A DNA stretch of 64,000 nt from Torreya grandis. Its lineage: Eukaryota > Streptophyta > Pinopsida > Cupressales > Taxaceae. Of the stretch, positions 47,856-58,245 are shown one piece after another. The notes beneath the pieces were generated by a model. That model saw nothing but the letters and a program-made list of their open reading frames with translations. It did not search any database and was not told the origin of the DNA. A program made the position numbers and the translations under genes. The stretch spans positions 2,374,501-2,438,500 of the forward strand of contig JARHVA010002127.1 in NCBI GenBank assembly GCA_037957365.1, read 5' to 3'. Numbering within the stretch: position 1 is the first letter of the stretch; the number at the start of each line of letters is the position of its first letter.

Positions 47856-49309
47856 GATAGTCAAATGGTAGATCTAGTGGGAGGTCATCCAATTTCAGAT
47901 ACTAAATCTACCCAACTCAAATAAATCACCATCATCTTGATCATCCTACCATGTTTTTAGTATTGTATAGCCTTATCCTTAGCATTAATTTGGATTCTAT
48001 GCATTCAAATAACATGCTACTTTACTATATAAGAAGCCTCTTGTGTAGTCCTAGGTTAAACCACATTAGACTATGGGGTATCTATATAGAATTTACGGTT
48101 CTCATCTATGCCATCATGTAGAATACAAACTTTGTCCCTCATAACTAAAATTAAGCATATGTCTATCTAATCAAATGTGGCATCCATTTCCTGTAGTCAT
48201 GTACTAACAAGTGTAACCTATATATGAGTGCCTATGCTCATGATGAAGAGTAGTGTCTTGAACACCTTAGGGCCACATGAAAATAGGAGTGTGATGTGTC
48301 CTAAGGAATCCTAATAATGAATAACATGTTGTAACTCAGTCTCCTAATGTCTTATGTGTTTTAAGAGTGCCAATGTACAAGTGTTGGGATCATAATCCTC
48401 ATCTATAACAATATGAGGGATGTATTGGTCCTTTATGAAATCTGAAATAGTCAAGGGATCATTCTATGAATGTCTGTGTTAGTGAAGAGTCCATTGTGGT
48501 ATCTATACTGGTGGAGGTGGGGGTTGTCTAATTTGGATAGTGCCCTAAGTGTTGAATTTATTTAATTTATATCATAATGTTGAGTATGTATTTGTATCGT
48601 GTGTAATAATCATTTGAAAATGACAAAAGGGTTTATCATCCTACTCTAACAATCTACTAATGCATCTATGGTGAACTTGGGTAGTTCCATCAATCCTCTA
48701 TCAAGTAATATCAATAAAATCTACTGTAATCTATCTTGTGCATTACCTATTTGAATCTAGATAATTATATCAATATCCTTAGATGTAACCATATGTACTC
48801 AGTGTATAGAATAATCTACCTCTAATTACAAGTGAACGTCTTGGCCTATATCTGTGGAACTATGAACTAGTGGTGATGGATGTGACATAAAGGTATGAGT
48901 GCCATGGAATTATCTATATGCTCTTTAATGCCTATTTGTGTGAATCTCAATACACATAAATAATCATCGATATACATGGGTGTTATGTTATCCTCTGTGG
49001 TGGTCTCAGAATTTATATCTAAGTTTTTGATGTATACTTCCTCTAATTTAATAAGTAATGATAATTATTCTATGTGAGTCTCATTAACTACCATGGGTAG
49101 GGATAATTTTGTTGTAGGAGGATCATTCTCCATAATGGGTGAAGATAATGGTGCTATAAGATATTCATTTTACATGGGTGAAGATAATGGTCTTGTAGGA
49201 AGCTCTAGAACTAGTATAGGGATAGTGGTGCTAAATTCCCCAATTTCATATGTATACATCCACTCTATAGTAATGATATGAGGTGGGGACTCTATGATTA
49301 CATGAGGTG
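47856..49309 (-). other. Element C interior 3' of protease, decayed
   Basis: RNase H, RT and integrase would be expected here in a complete Gypsy element, but I recognise none. Plus frame 49093-49281 contains a short repeated GEDNG coding motif (repeated DNA 'gggtgaagataatgg') and is not assigned. Confidence 0.45.
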
Positions 49310-49960
49310 TCCAATATTAAGAGATACTTTTGGTATTAGGCTCAGTGACTCTACAATATTTGAATGGTTGGTTATTAGCTAGGCAAGTGTATACATATCC
49401 ATCATGTAAAAACTTGACACATTTGTGCAAGGTATAGGGTATGAAGTCCATGGCCTGTATCCAAGGTCTACCATGTAATAAATTGTAATGCAAATGATTA
49501 GGTATCACCTAAAACTATGTGGATAGGGTTTTTGGCCCAGCCATTGTATCTAATGTAATAAACTAATGCATGTTAGGGAATGTCATCAAAACCTTGAATG
49601 TTCATATATGTATTTTGAATGGATGTTATATCAACCCCCTTATTCTATAGAAATATAAAGTTGCATATGTTAATACCTAAACCACTATCAATTAGAACTC
49701 ATTTAATAGCAGTGGTTTTGATTTATGCCTAAATGAAGAGTGGTAGATTCTTATCAATAACTGTCTATGAAGGTAAATCTTCATTTCCAAAAGATATAAC
49801 ATCCTCAATGTCCTTAATAGTATTCATGATAGATGAGAAATAAGCTAGTTCTATATCTTGAGTTAAATATTTATGATTGTGTTTTTGAAAAATAATATCT
49901 TTGAAGATGGTTGCCTTTTTAAGTAATTCCAATATATAAATCTTAGTGAGTCAACTAATT
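49310..49960 (-). pseudogene. Gypsy aspartic protease (element C)
   Basis: The minus strand reads VLIDSGLGINIC with the catalytic DSG encoded at 49689-49681, then TSIQNTYMNIQGFDDIP, and in the open stretch 49508-49317 YNLLHGRPWIQAMDFIPYTL, HKCVKFLHDG. The LLGRPWI...PSTLHQxxKF sequence is the well-known C-terminal block of the protease in plant Gypsy elements, with LHGR for LLGR here. The enzyme would cleave gag-pol. A frameshift separates the active site from the GRPWI block. It is the only pol domain recognised in C. Confidence 0.85.
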
Positions 49961-50512
49961 TGTAATCTCATATGCTCTATGTTTATCCCTAGGTCCCATT
50001 GTATTTTTTGGATGAGGAGGGATGGTGGGATTATGTTTTTACTATATAGGTTGAGGAGGAATTCATTCCATTTAGTAACAACTCAATTTTAGGATCTATT
50101 AATTATCAAGGAAGAGTAGAAGAGTTAGGATGGGAATGAAGGTAGTCAACTCATCTAGGTGGAGGAAGAATAAAAGGATTCCTCTAAACTCATTGTCATC
50201 TAATAGTAACTGAAGGTAATTCAAAATTGGCCATGCAACAATGGTCTCCATAGAAGGGAGCTCAAGAGGAGGTGGATTAATGTGTGAAGTAAGTTGAATT
50301 CTAATGTGATCCATGAGAGGAGTGACATACATGTGCATCATTATAGTAATGGTAGGTAATAATCATGTAAGACAAACCACCAAACTTTGTACCAAAAAGT
50401 AGAATATTATTTTTGTCATAATAATCATGATGAAAGGTTGAAAAATAAAATTGAGAAAATTCTATAAGAAGGGAAACCCTAATGGTACACTGGGGTTTTA
50501 AGTGATATGCTT
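49961..50512 (-). pseudogene. Element C 5' coding remnant and leader
   Basis: The open stretch 50341-50099 reads INPPPLELPSMETIVAWPIL, then LDDNEFRGILLFFLHLDELT. It lies between the leader and protease, where gag should be, but no Retrotrans_gag motif is visible, so gag is mostly deleted or unreadable. The 50 bp next to the primer-binding site are similar to the B1 leader ('aaaccctaa', then 'gggtttt', 'tgaagtaagt'). Confidence 0.4.
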
Positions 50513-50532
50513 GAAGTAAGTCGAGTTCACCA
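50513..50532 (-). other. Element C primer-binding site
   Basis: Minus strand TGGTGAACTCGACTTACTTC, one base different from B1 and in the same position two bases from the LTR. Confidence 0.72.
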
Positions 50533-50534
50533 AA

Positions 50535-51300
50535 TGATTTAAATTTTAAGGAAATTATGGTATGTAAAACCCTAGGTTATTAAAGTGATAGAATAATAAA
50601 ATAGGGAATAAATATAGAAATATCAAAAACCTCTAATTTTTATAATAATTGATTTATCTAATTATTCTATAAATAACAATGAACTAAAAAGGATGTACTC
50701 AGCTAGAAACTAACTAACACATATAAGTGATAAGATGAAAATTGGTGTAGAAACTGTGCAAGGTGTCATAAATAGCAATTAGGGGTCAAAAACCCTCTTG
50801 GATAATAGTGTAGTCTTCTAGATAGTAGTGTACCATGATAGTGTCATATGTGTCATGCTAGTGTATTTTTAGCTGTAGGCATAGTGAGATTATGGGTGGA
50901 CCTCCACTTAGTTATAATAAGTATGTCCATGTGTGAATGAATGTTGGTTCACTATTTGTTCCCTATTTTGATTGATTTTAATACAAAACCCTAGGCCTCT
51001 ATATTTATTAGGGTATTTGAGGATCACAAGTAAAAACAAAGTAACATTAGTAGGATAGGCTAGATGTGACCTCAACACCCCATGTGCTGAGTGTTGCCTA
51101 CATACCAATATCTCAAAAGGGGATCAAGCATGATGTAGTTCCCCCAATCTAAGTTCTAGTTAATTTTCAATGGATACTAATATGAGTGTTAGTTTGAGTA
51201 CTTTGAGTGTGACTTGAGATTGAAAATATGTGTAATCTAAGCTCTAAGATGTTGTAGATGGGTGTATGCAAAATTAGGGAAAAATAGGGATCAATGACCT
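50535..51300 (-). repeat. Element C 5' LTR (right), truncated
   Basis: Matches 35523 to about 36290 and then stops at 'atcaatgacct'. The outer approximately 450 bp seen in the left LTR are absent. Confidence 0.75.
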
Positions 51301-52473
51301 ATTGAGGTCAACATACCCCCATTCCTAAAAAATGGGGAACCTTGTGTTAAATTATGTAATTTTATACCTAAAAATTAAAAATTCACTTGATTAGAGTGTC
51401 AGTAGCATGTTTGCATAATATTTTTATTTGAAGATCATCTACACCTAGTTTGGTTAGCACATTTGCACATCATTCTAGTTTTCCCTTATCTAAATATGCT
51501 AACCTTAAATCTCTATGTTTTCTATATGTAAGTCTAATGAGGTCTAATTTGAATGAATGATGCTTGGGTTTCATGATTTTAATGCTAACTTTATCTTTTA
51601 CTAGCCTTTGGTCTATTGAAAATCAAATTGAATTGCTAAACCCTTAGTCTAAGTTTTGTCTAAGTACTTCTTTTGAATTCAAATTTGACTAGAGTTTTTA
51701 TGTAGATTTCATGTAGGAACACTTTAAATATATCATGGATTTAGTTTAATATGTTTTATCCTAAGGCTTAGTCCTATTTTATTTAGGTATTTTGTCTGGT
51801 AAAATTTTTGAACTTTACATTTTCGATCCTTCAAAACTTTTATTACACAAAAATTTTCCCTTGATAAGTTTTATGCAAAGATTTGGTCTTCAGGGGAAAT
51901 GTGTCAGACATTTTTTCTAGGACAATTTCCTCAAAAGATTACTTCTTAAGACATTTTACACTTACCTTTTGGTTTTTTTTGAAATTACCCTTTGAGATTT
52001 TTGGAATGACGTTTCAAGATTTTGTCATGGGCACTTTGCCTTATGAAACATACCCTTTGGGCATTTTTTACCCCAAACTAATTATTTCAGACTTTTTGTC
52101 ACTAAAATTTTACCTGATGAAATAGACCCCATAGGATAATTGCTTTGAATATTTCATCCGATGAAATTGGTCTTCAAAATAATTTTCTATGACAAAAGGC
52201 CCAAAACAATTCCCCTAATGATATACATGTTGTGGACATTTTGTCTAATTGAAAACTTTAATCTAAGATTTTAGCCTAAGTTTTATATCATTCTCATGCC
52301 CTAGGTTAAAACCTCATGAGTTATCTCTTATTATTTGTAAGGCCCTTTTTTATTATATTCCCACCTTGGTCCAAAATATTTATGCCAAGTCCATTTTAAT
52401 TTGTAAGGGTCCGATGTATTATGTTTTGAACTTAGCTTAAGTCTTTTATCCTAAGATCTTTATATATATCCTC
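51301..52473. other. Sequence between elements C and E; possible old LTR fragment
   Basis: No gene. At about 51780-52230 the plus strand has repeated 'ccctttggg', 'tttgtcatgggc' and 'aaaattttacc' phrases recalling the CCCTT-rich part of the element D LTR (41230-41700), so this may be a distant relative of that LTR. The frame at 51883-52125 follows from this composition. Confidence 0.35.
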
Positions 52474-52857
52474 TGCTATGTACCTAGGGATATGATATAT
52501 TAATGTATATGGGTTGATGGAGATGCTAACATGTGGCACACATCCCCTTAGTGATTTATATGGGTACAATGTATTAGGATAATGGAGTAACTTATGGAAT
52601 TAGTATATTGGGTAATGGTCAGCCTACATTGGGATTAAGAGGTTACCCATCCATGGGTTAGATAGATGTGTATATATAGGAGATGATTATCATGGTAAAG
52701 ATATCAAGTAAGCATTGAGTCTTCTATTGTAAGAGGATATTGGAGGTTGTCCCCTCGAAGAGACATTGTGGAGTTATTCCTTAAATAAAGGAGTATTATA
52801 TGGTGTTTACCTACCTTAAGGGTATTTTTGCGTATATTAAATATCAAGATCTTATCA
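52474..52857 (+). repeat. Element E 5' LTR
   Basis: 384 bp, TG...CA, about 95% identical to 54845-55227. A TATATATAGG box at 52671-52680 is shared with the other LTR. Confidence 0.95.
52671..52680 (+). promoter_or_regulatory. TATA box of element E LTR
   Basis: TATATATAGG, about 185 bp before the LTR end. The 3' LTR has ATATATAG at 55041-55048. Likely drives the genomic transcript. Confidence 0.6.
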
Positions 52858-52859
52858 AG

Positions 52860-52871
52860 TGGTATCAGAGC
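52860..52871 (+). other. Element E primer-binding site (initiator Met tRNA type)
   Basis: TGGTATCAGAGC, two bases after the LTR. A perfect match to the usual plant site complementary to initiator Met tRNA. Confidence 0.93.
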
Positions 52872-53369
52872 TTCGATTTGGGCAATTTGTGTGGAGTGAA
52901 ACCCTAATTTTTTGAATTAGAAATAAATTTTTATTGGTTGATAATTTTTCCACAATTTTTTTTACTAGATATGGATAATATTTCAAATAAGTCACAGTAA
53001 AAAAATTGAGGTTTTTTGATTATTTTTGAGGGAGTTATTGCTATTTTAGGGTTTATACTAATTTTGCTATATATTCCAAAATATAAGGTATTTTTATTCA
53101 AAATTTTTATTGGAGCTACGAGAAGACATAAGAGAAGCACAATAAAAATTTCAAAATTTTTACTTTTGTTTTGAGTGAATTGTTATGATTTTATGGTTTT
53201 TCATATATTCAATCTACAAATCAAAATTTATGACATTATTTCACAAAATTTTGACTAAGGTTACAATATCATAAGAGGAAGCTACAGTAAAAAGTTGGGA
53301 CTTTTTGGATCAATTTTGTATGATTTATTTATATTTTAGGGTTTCATGAACCCTAATTTTTTTTGGATC
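52872..53369 (+). other. Element E leader
   Basis: AT-rich untranslated leader, with 'gaaaccctaattttttgaatt' near 52899 and a similar phrase at 53350. No gene. Confidence 0.6.
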
Positions 53370-54840
53370 ATGGAGTTGCAAAAATTTTCAGGGGAAGATG
53401 ATGTTGATGCTAGAGAATGGTGGCTCCTTTTGGAGAATAATTTAAAATTTTTTTTTGGGCAAAGACGATTACTTCCTTTTTTGTCTAGGCCTACACTACA
53501 TTGGTTTGATTAGTTGAGCTATACAGAAAGGTTTTCTTCATGGAAATAAATGGAACAAATCGTTTTAGATCGTTGGGCTATAAAACAAGAAGAAAAAAAA
53601 GTAGTAGTAGAAGAAGAAGAAGTAGAAAAAGAAGAAGAAGAAATAGAAGAATCAACAGAAGAAGAAAAAGAAGAAGAAGAAGAAGAAGAAGAAGAAGAAG
53701 AAGAAGAAGAAGAAGAAGAAGAAGAAGAAAAGGAAGAAGAAGAAGAAGAAGAAGAAGAAGAAGAAGAAGAGAAGGGTTAAAATAATTTGGCTCCAAAGAA
53801 ATTTGAGTCAATTTTTCAATTTCATAGATGCATTCTAAATAAAATGGTTGTTGTGTCCATAAACCCTACCAGTAAGTATAACTTCATCAACATGAATGTG
53901 TCCAAGCATCTACATGTTCAAGCAAAGAATATCAAAGAGGTTCAAGTAGATGGTAAGAATATTTCAATGTTTGAAGATTTGAAGCTCATTATGGAAAAAT
54001 ATGTTTTGCATTCAGATTTTTATGCTTTGGATATGGATGATATGGATATAGTTCTTGGATATCCATGGTTAGAGACTTTAGGAACAATGAATATTAATGT
54101 TTAAAAAAATTTCATGAAGTTTTGGTACAGGAAATAGAAGATCACTTTACAAGATATCATAGTGAAAAAGGCACCAATAACAATCTAGGTAGATCATGAG
54201 GATGAGATGGAAACAGGTGATGAAGAGCATGATGAAGATTCAGATGATATAGATAAAGACACACTAGAAATGAACACTTCATCTAATCAAGAGATAAGGA
54301 AGGAAAAGGTGGAAGAGGTAGAAGCAAAGGTGGATAAGGTCAAAGTATTGGAAAAGGTTGAGGTATATAAACACCCACATCATCATGAGAGGAAACAATC
54401 ATGGAACCAAGTGAGGAAGTGTCATAACAAAAATCATTTTGTCTATATAGGAAATAAAATTTCCAATAATTATGGATATGAAAGGAATCCAAATAAAAAA
54501 TACTATAGCACATGAAATGAATGGGGAAATAACTATGACTATGCATGGAAGAATACCTACTATGGTCATGGTTGGAATTAGAGTAGTGCAGAAGAATATG
54601 GTACATGGAATAAAAAAAGGAATAATTATGCTTGGATACCAAAGCAATATAATTATGATCATGAACAAAATTAGAGGAGCATAATGGAATTTAGAAAAAA
54701 GTTTGGAGAGCTATCACCTGTCAAGATCACATATGGATAGCTAGATGATCGAGATTGGAGACAATTGTGCAATGATTTTAAGCACACTCATTATTTGGTT
54801 TCTTCCTATGTTTCAGGGACAAAACATGTCAAAGAGGGAA
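53370..54840 (+). pseudogene. Gag-protease polyprotein of element E with poly-Glu tract
   Basis: The ATG at 53370 opens MELQKFSGEDDVDAREWWLL, a gag start (F-x-G-E-D-D...W). The same frame can be followed to about 54840, interrupted by stops (TAG 53511, TAA 53547, one at about 53778 and several later) but with no frameshift that I can see. After codon 60 come MEQIVLDRWAIKQEEKK and about 60 Glu-rich codons made by GAA repeats. Then a retropepsin-like domain: VVVSINPTSKYNFINM (the Asp of the D-S/T-G signature is not evident), VQVDGKNISMFEDLKL and DMDDMDIVLGYPWLETLG, the common C-terminal LGxxWL block. The tail is acidic, then Asn/Tyr/His-rich (NNYGYERNPNKKYYS). It would package and mature particles if the stops were absent. 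Confidence 0.8.
53588..53775 (+). repeat. (GAA)n microsatellite inside the element E coding frame
   Basis: Imperfect GAA/AGA run, pure over about 53669-53729. In the element frame it encodes Glu; the other two plus frames encode Arg/Lys-rich runs and the minus strand Leu/Phe-rich runs, none of which are genes. Confidence 0.96.
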
Positions 54841-54844
54841 GTAA
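54831..54844 (+). other. Element E polypurine tract
   Basis: AAAGAGGGAAGTAA directly before the 3' LTR start TGCTATG. Confidence 0.85.
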
Positions 54845-55227
54845 TGCTATGTACTTAGGGATGTGATATATTAATGTATATGGGTTGATGGAGATGCCAA
54901 CATGTGGCACACATCCCCTTAGTGAGATATATGGGTACAATATATTAGGATAATGGAGTAACTTATGGAATTAGTATATTGGGTAATGGTCAGCCTACAT
55001 TGGGATTAGGAGGTTACCCATCCATGGGTTAGATAGATGTATATATAGAGGAGATGATTATCATGGTAAAGATATCAAGTAAGTATTGAGTCTTCTATTG
55101 TAAGAGGATATTGGAGGTTGTCCCCTTGAAGAGACATTGTGGAGTTATTCCTTCTTAAAGGAGTATTATATGGTGTTTCCCTAACTTAAGGGTATTTTTT
55201 CATATATTGAATATCAAGATCTTATCA
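54845..55227 (+). repeat. Element E 3' LTR
   Basis: 383 bp, partner of 52474-52857, followed by the duplicated target tcctc. Confidence 0.95.
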
Positions 55228-55232
55228 TCCTC

Positions 55233-55649
55233 AAGCTTAAATATTGTGTTTCTTTATAGGATCCACAACTTATATTTAGTTGGGTGAAGTTAATCTAATT
55301 ATACAAGATCAAAATTAAAAACTAAGCACTAGGACCAATCTCGATCAACCCCACAAATCATGATCAGATAGTGCGAGTTTTCTTAGATGAGATTAATCCA
55401 ATGGAACATAACAAACTTTGACAATTCAAAGCCCTACAATAGTGATAGGTGTCACAAGTTCATTGAAAGGATTTTAAGTAGCCAATGGTGGTGCATCCCT
55501 TAGATCGTGATCCAATGGTCTACATTTTCTTAGAGAAGATTAATCCAATGATGTAAGTGGACATTGAATTTTCAATAAAACTTGAGTAAATGTGAGATAT
55601 CCAAGTGGTACATGTAGGAAGCAAAATGAACCTAGAAATGACAAGCAAC
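55233..55649. other. Unannotated sequence right of element E
   Basis: Continues the sequence into which E inserted. Two similar phrases ('ttttcttagatgagattaatccaatgg' near 55378 and 'ttttcttagagaagattaatccaatg' near 55525) suggest an old duplication of about 148 bp. No gene. Confidence 0.5.
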
Positions 55650-55965
55650 AAGCTCAATAAAGAGTTTTAGAGATGTGTTTAAATTAATGGTCATACATAT
55701 GTCAAAGACATTCATGTAGATGTCAAATGATGATCCTTCAAATGTCAATTTTAAGATCAATAAAGAGTTTTGAAGACATGTTTAAAATTGAAGGTCATAT
55801 AGATGTCAAAGACATGCACATGGACGTCAAATGATGGTCACATAGACATCAATTTTAAGATCAACAAAGAATTTTGAAGATGTTTTTAAAATTAATGGTT
55901 GCATGAATGTCAAAGACATTCACATAAATGCCAAATGATGAGTGTGAAAATGTCAATTTTAAGAT
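55650..55965. repeat. Minisatellite of about 103 bp, three units
   Basis: Units begin with 'ctcaataaagagttttag' (about 55653), 'atcaataaagagttttgaag' (about 55754) and 'atcaacaaagaattttgaag' (about 55860). Each contains 'atgtcaaagacat' and 'gtcaattttaagat'. Confidence 0.85.
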
Positions 55966-58119
55966 AACTGTTTGGATTCAAATAATTTAAAGATATGTAG
56001 ACTATATTGATTATATAAATAGATCAAATAGTGCAAGATCAAAGTTGAATTTTCAAAGGCAATGAACGATGATGAGCATGGGTTCCATAGTGATGTCATG
56101 TAAAAAAAACATGATAAATCTAAGAATTTTGTGGACCTATAAGAGGCAAAGGTATAAATAGGCAAAGCTGAAGGCATTCTAAAACATGAATCTATGATTT
56201 GAGCTCATGGAAACCATTAGAGCATTGTTAAAACCTTTAAAAGGCTCTAAACACATGCATAGCCCTAATTTATTCTTTCTTAAATTATAATTGACCTAAG
56301 GGGAGATGAATTATTACTAGTGTGAAGGTAATTTGATCTAAGAGTGAACTGTAAATAACTAGTAAGAAATTTAATGAGATCTATGATAAACATAACTCAA
56401 AAATTGTTTCAAGGATGTGAGTGAATAGTCCTAGGAAATGGGGACCTCTATAATGACCTTGAAGTAACTTGAAGATAAGCAGGGCATGCATTAGACAAAT
56501 TAGTCAATGACCCTACTACACTCAGTCTAGTTGGAGCTTCCTAGTTTATAAAAGAGCCAAGGGAAACCTAGAATGGATAATAACAGGATCGTGGATATGA
56601 TTCTGACTACAAAGGATAAGATTAGTGGAGCCAAAAACATTAGATAGGATAGATAAAGACCATAAAGGGATTATCAGATCAAATGAAGGAGCTTTTTATA
56701 GAACTAATTATGACCTTTAGTTAATTCAAAAACAACATTACATAATGAAGATCCTACTGGAGAAACAAAAAATGCAACATAGGGTTGTTAAAGATAGATT
56801 AGTGGACTTAGGAATATTATTTTTTAAATTAGAATTGTACCATTTTGAAAATGGAATAATCTTTTGGAAAGGCATGCGCATCTTATGAGGCACATTGCCT
56901 ATAGGTTAGTCATTTTAAAATGTCCAAAAATTTCTCAAAGAATTGTAAAAGGATAGTTGTCCTTAATACTTGATAGGAATAACTAGCATACCTCCTAAAA
57001 GGTCTACATAAAGAGGTATTTCCAATTGTAAAAAGGGGAGGGAGTTTTTGAGCCAAAACTTATGTAAAATTTTGAGCAAGTAATGTAAGCAATGAATTTT
57101 ACAAAGATTGTCCATATTCATTTGTGTCATTTGTTATTATGGTTTCTCTCTCACTTGGTTGTTCCTATTTCTAGATTTGAATGGTTCTTATGAATTCTTG
57201 TTGTGCATCTTTTAATTATAGAGTTATTAACTTGTGTTAATGCTAGGTTGACTGAAAGTTCTTAGGTTCATTTCATTTCATTTACTCTTCTTGAATTTGG
57301 GATAATGTTGTTTGCTTGTAGGGGTAAATCTTTAAAGTGAACCAAGTTATTATTTACATTATTTCCACCTTCCTTAGAAGCATGCCTGATGTGTGATAGG
57401 ATTTGGGCTTAAGTTGTTTCATGTTATACATTGGTTAAGTGCATTACTGGATGATACTTAAAATTTGTCATGATGTTTGGAATGAATAACAACATCTCTT
57501 TTTTACCCTACCCTTCTTTTTTTTCTCTTTTTTTAACTAATTCACTCTAGTTTAATTATCATTATAAATATCCATATTATATTAGTCCTTAGATTAATTC
57601 TTGATCATAATTCACTATTCTTAGCATAGTGTTTCAGAGAAATTTTGCATATGTTCTTTAGAAGGAAGAGAAAAAAAACTCAAGAGGGGTATGGTTAGTA
57701 AAAATTGATATGTTGTGCATTGTAGACACTTGTTTTTGTCTTGGGAGGAATGCCTTGCAAATAAGAAAGCACTCAAATAAATGGTTTGATTAGTTAGATA
57801 GTAGGGTAGATTGCCTCGCAAGCTAGATATAAGAAGCACAAGATTCCTTGAAGGGTATCAACCCACACTTTTAAACAATAAAGTTATGAAAAATAAAGAT
57901 AAAGTACTTACATATATCATAGGAGATACTGAAATGAAATACAAGAAGTGCTTGATAAATGAATAGGTGGATTTGACTAATTATAACAATAAACAGATTG
58001 ATATTTATGCCAAGTAGGTTGGGTATGATTCATAAAATAGGGTGAGGATATATGATCAGGTATAGGGAAAGGAATTTGGATTTTTTTAAGATCTGGTGGG
58101 TGAAAAATCTTGTTATTAT
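55966..58119. other. No recognised gene
   Basis: AT-rich sequence with short frames and no family motif. 'aaaaaggggagggag' at 57033-57047 could be a polypurine tract, but no LTR pair was found. Confidence 0.5.
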
Positions 58120-58245
58120 TTTTTCACACAGTGACCATTGGTGGTTGGGGTGACCATCGGTGGTTAGGGTAATCGTCAATGGTTGGGGTAACTATCAATG
58201 GTTGAGATAGATTTAGTGATTAGAGTGACTATTAGTGGTTACTGT
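58120..58245. repeat. Minisatellite of about 19-20 bp, 'ggtgaccatcggtggttgg'
   Basis: Five to six degenerate units of GGTGACCATCGGTGGTTGG type from 58129. The core ACCATYGRTGGT is an inverted repeat. Related single or paired motifs recur at about 58801-58842, 59690-59755 and 60283-60395. Confidence 0.8.

Larger units (their letters stand above)
35523..51300 (-). mobile_element. Element C: Gypsy-type LTR element, split by element D
   Basis: Left LTR 35523-36743 and a partial right LTR 50535-51300 align from TGATTYAAATTTTAAGG over about 765 bp. A primer-binding site identical but for one base to that of B1 precedes the right LTR, and a polypurine tract follows the left one, so transcription is leftward. 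The interior has a protease remnant (49960-49310) and long noncoding stretches. Element D (39433-47855) is inserted in it. The 5' LTR stops aligning at 51300, so its outer part is missing and no target duplication can be checked. Confidence 0.78.
52474..55227 (+). mobile_element. Element E: complete non-autonomous gag-protease LTR element
   Basis: LTRs 52474-52857 and 54845-55227, both TGCTATGTAC...CTTATCA, differ at about 20 of 384 positions by eye. The target duplication tcctc (52469-52473 and 55228-55232) is perfect. The primer-binding site TGGTATCAGAGC and polypurine tract AAAGAGGGAAGTAA are both intact. The 2-kb interior holds one plus frame, 53370-54840, encoding a gag-like start, a poly-Glu tract, a retropepsin-like domain and a charged, aromatic-rich tail, with no RT, RNase H or integrase. 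It has TR-GAG-like architecture with a protease-like module. Youngest element in the window. Confidence 0.95.

Noticed and set aside
53540..53811. Three long overlapping frames rich in Arg, Glu or Leu
   Set aside because: All are translations of the GAA repeat. Only the Glu frame continues the flanking gag and protease-like sequence, so the Arg-rich and Leu-rich frames are shadows.
55650..55965. CRISPR-like array
   Set aside because: The three units are directly adjacent and diverged throughout, with no short repeats separated by unique spacers. The sequence is a eukaryotic minisatellite.
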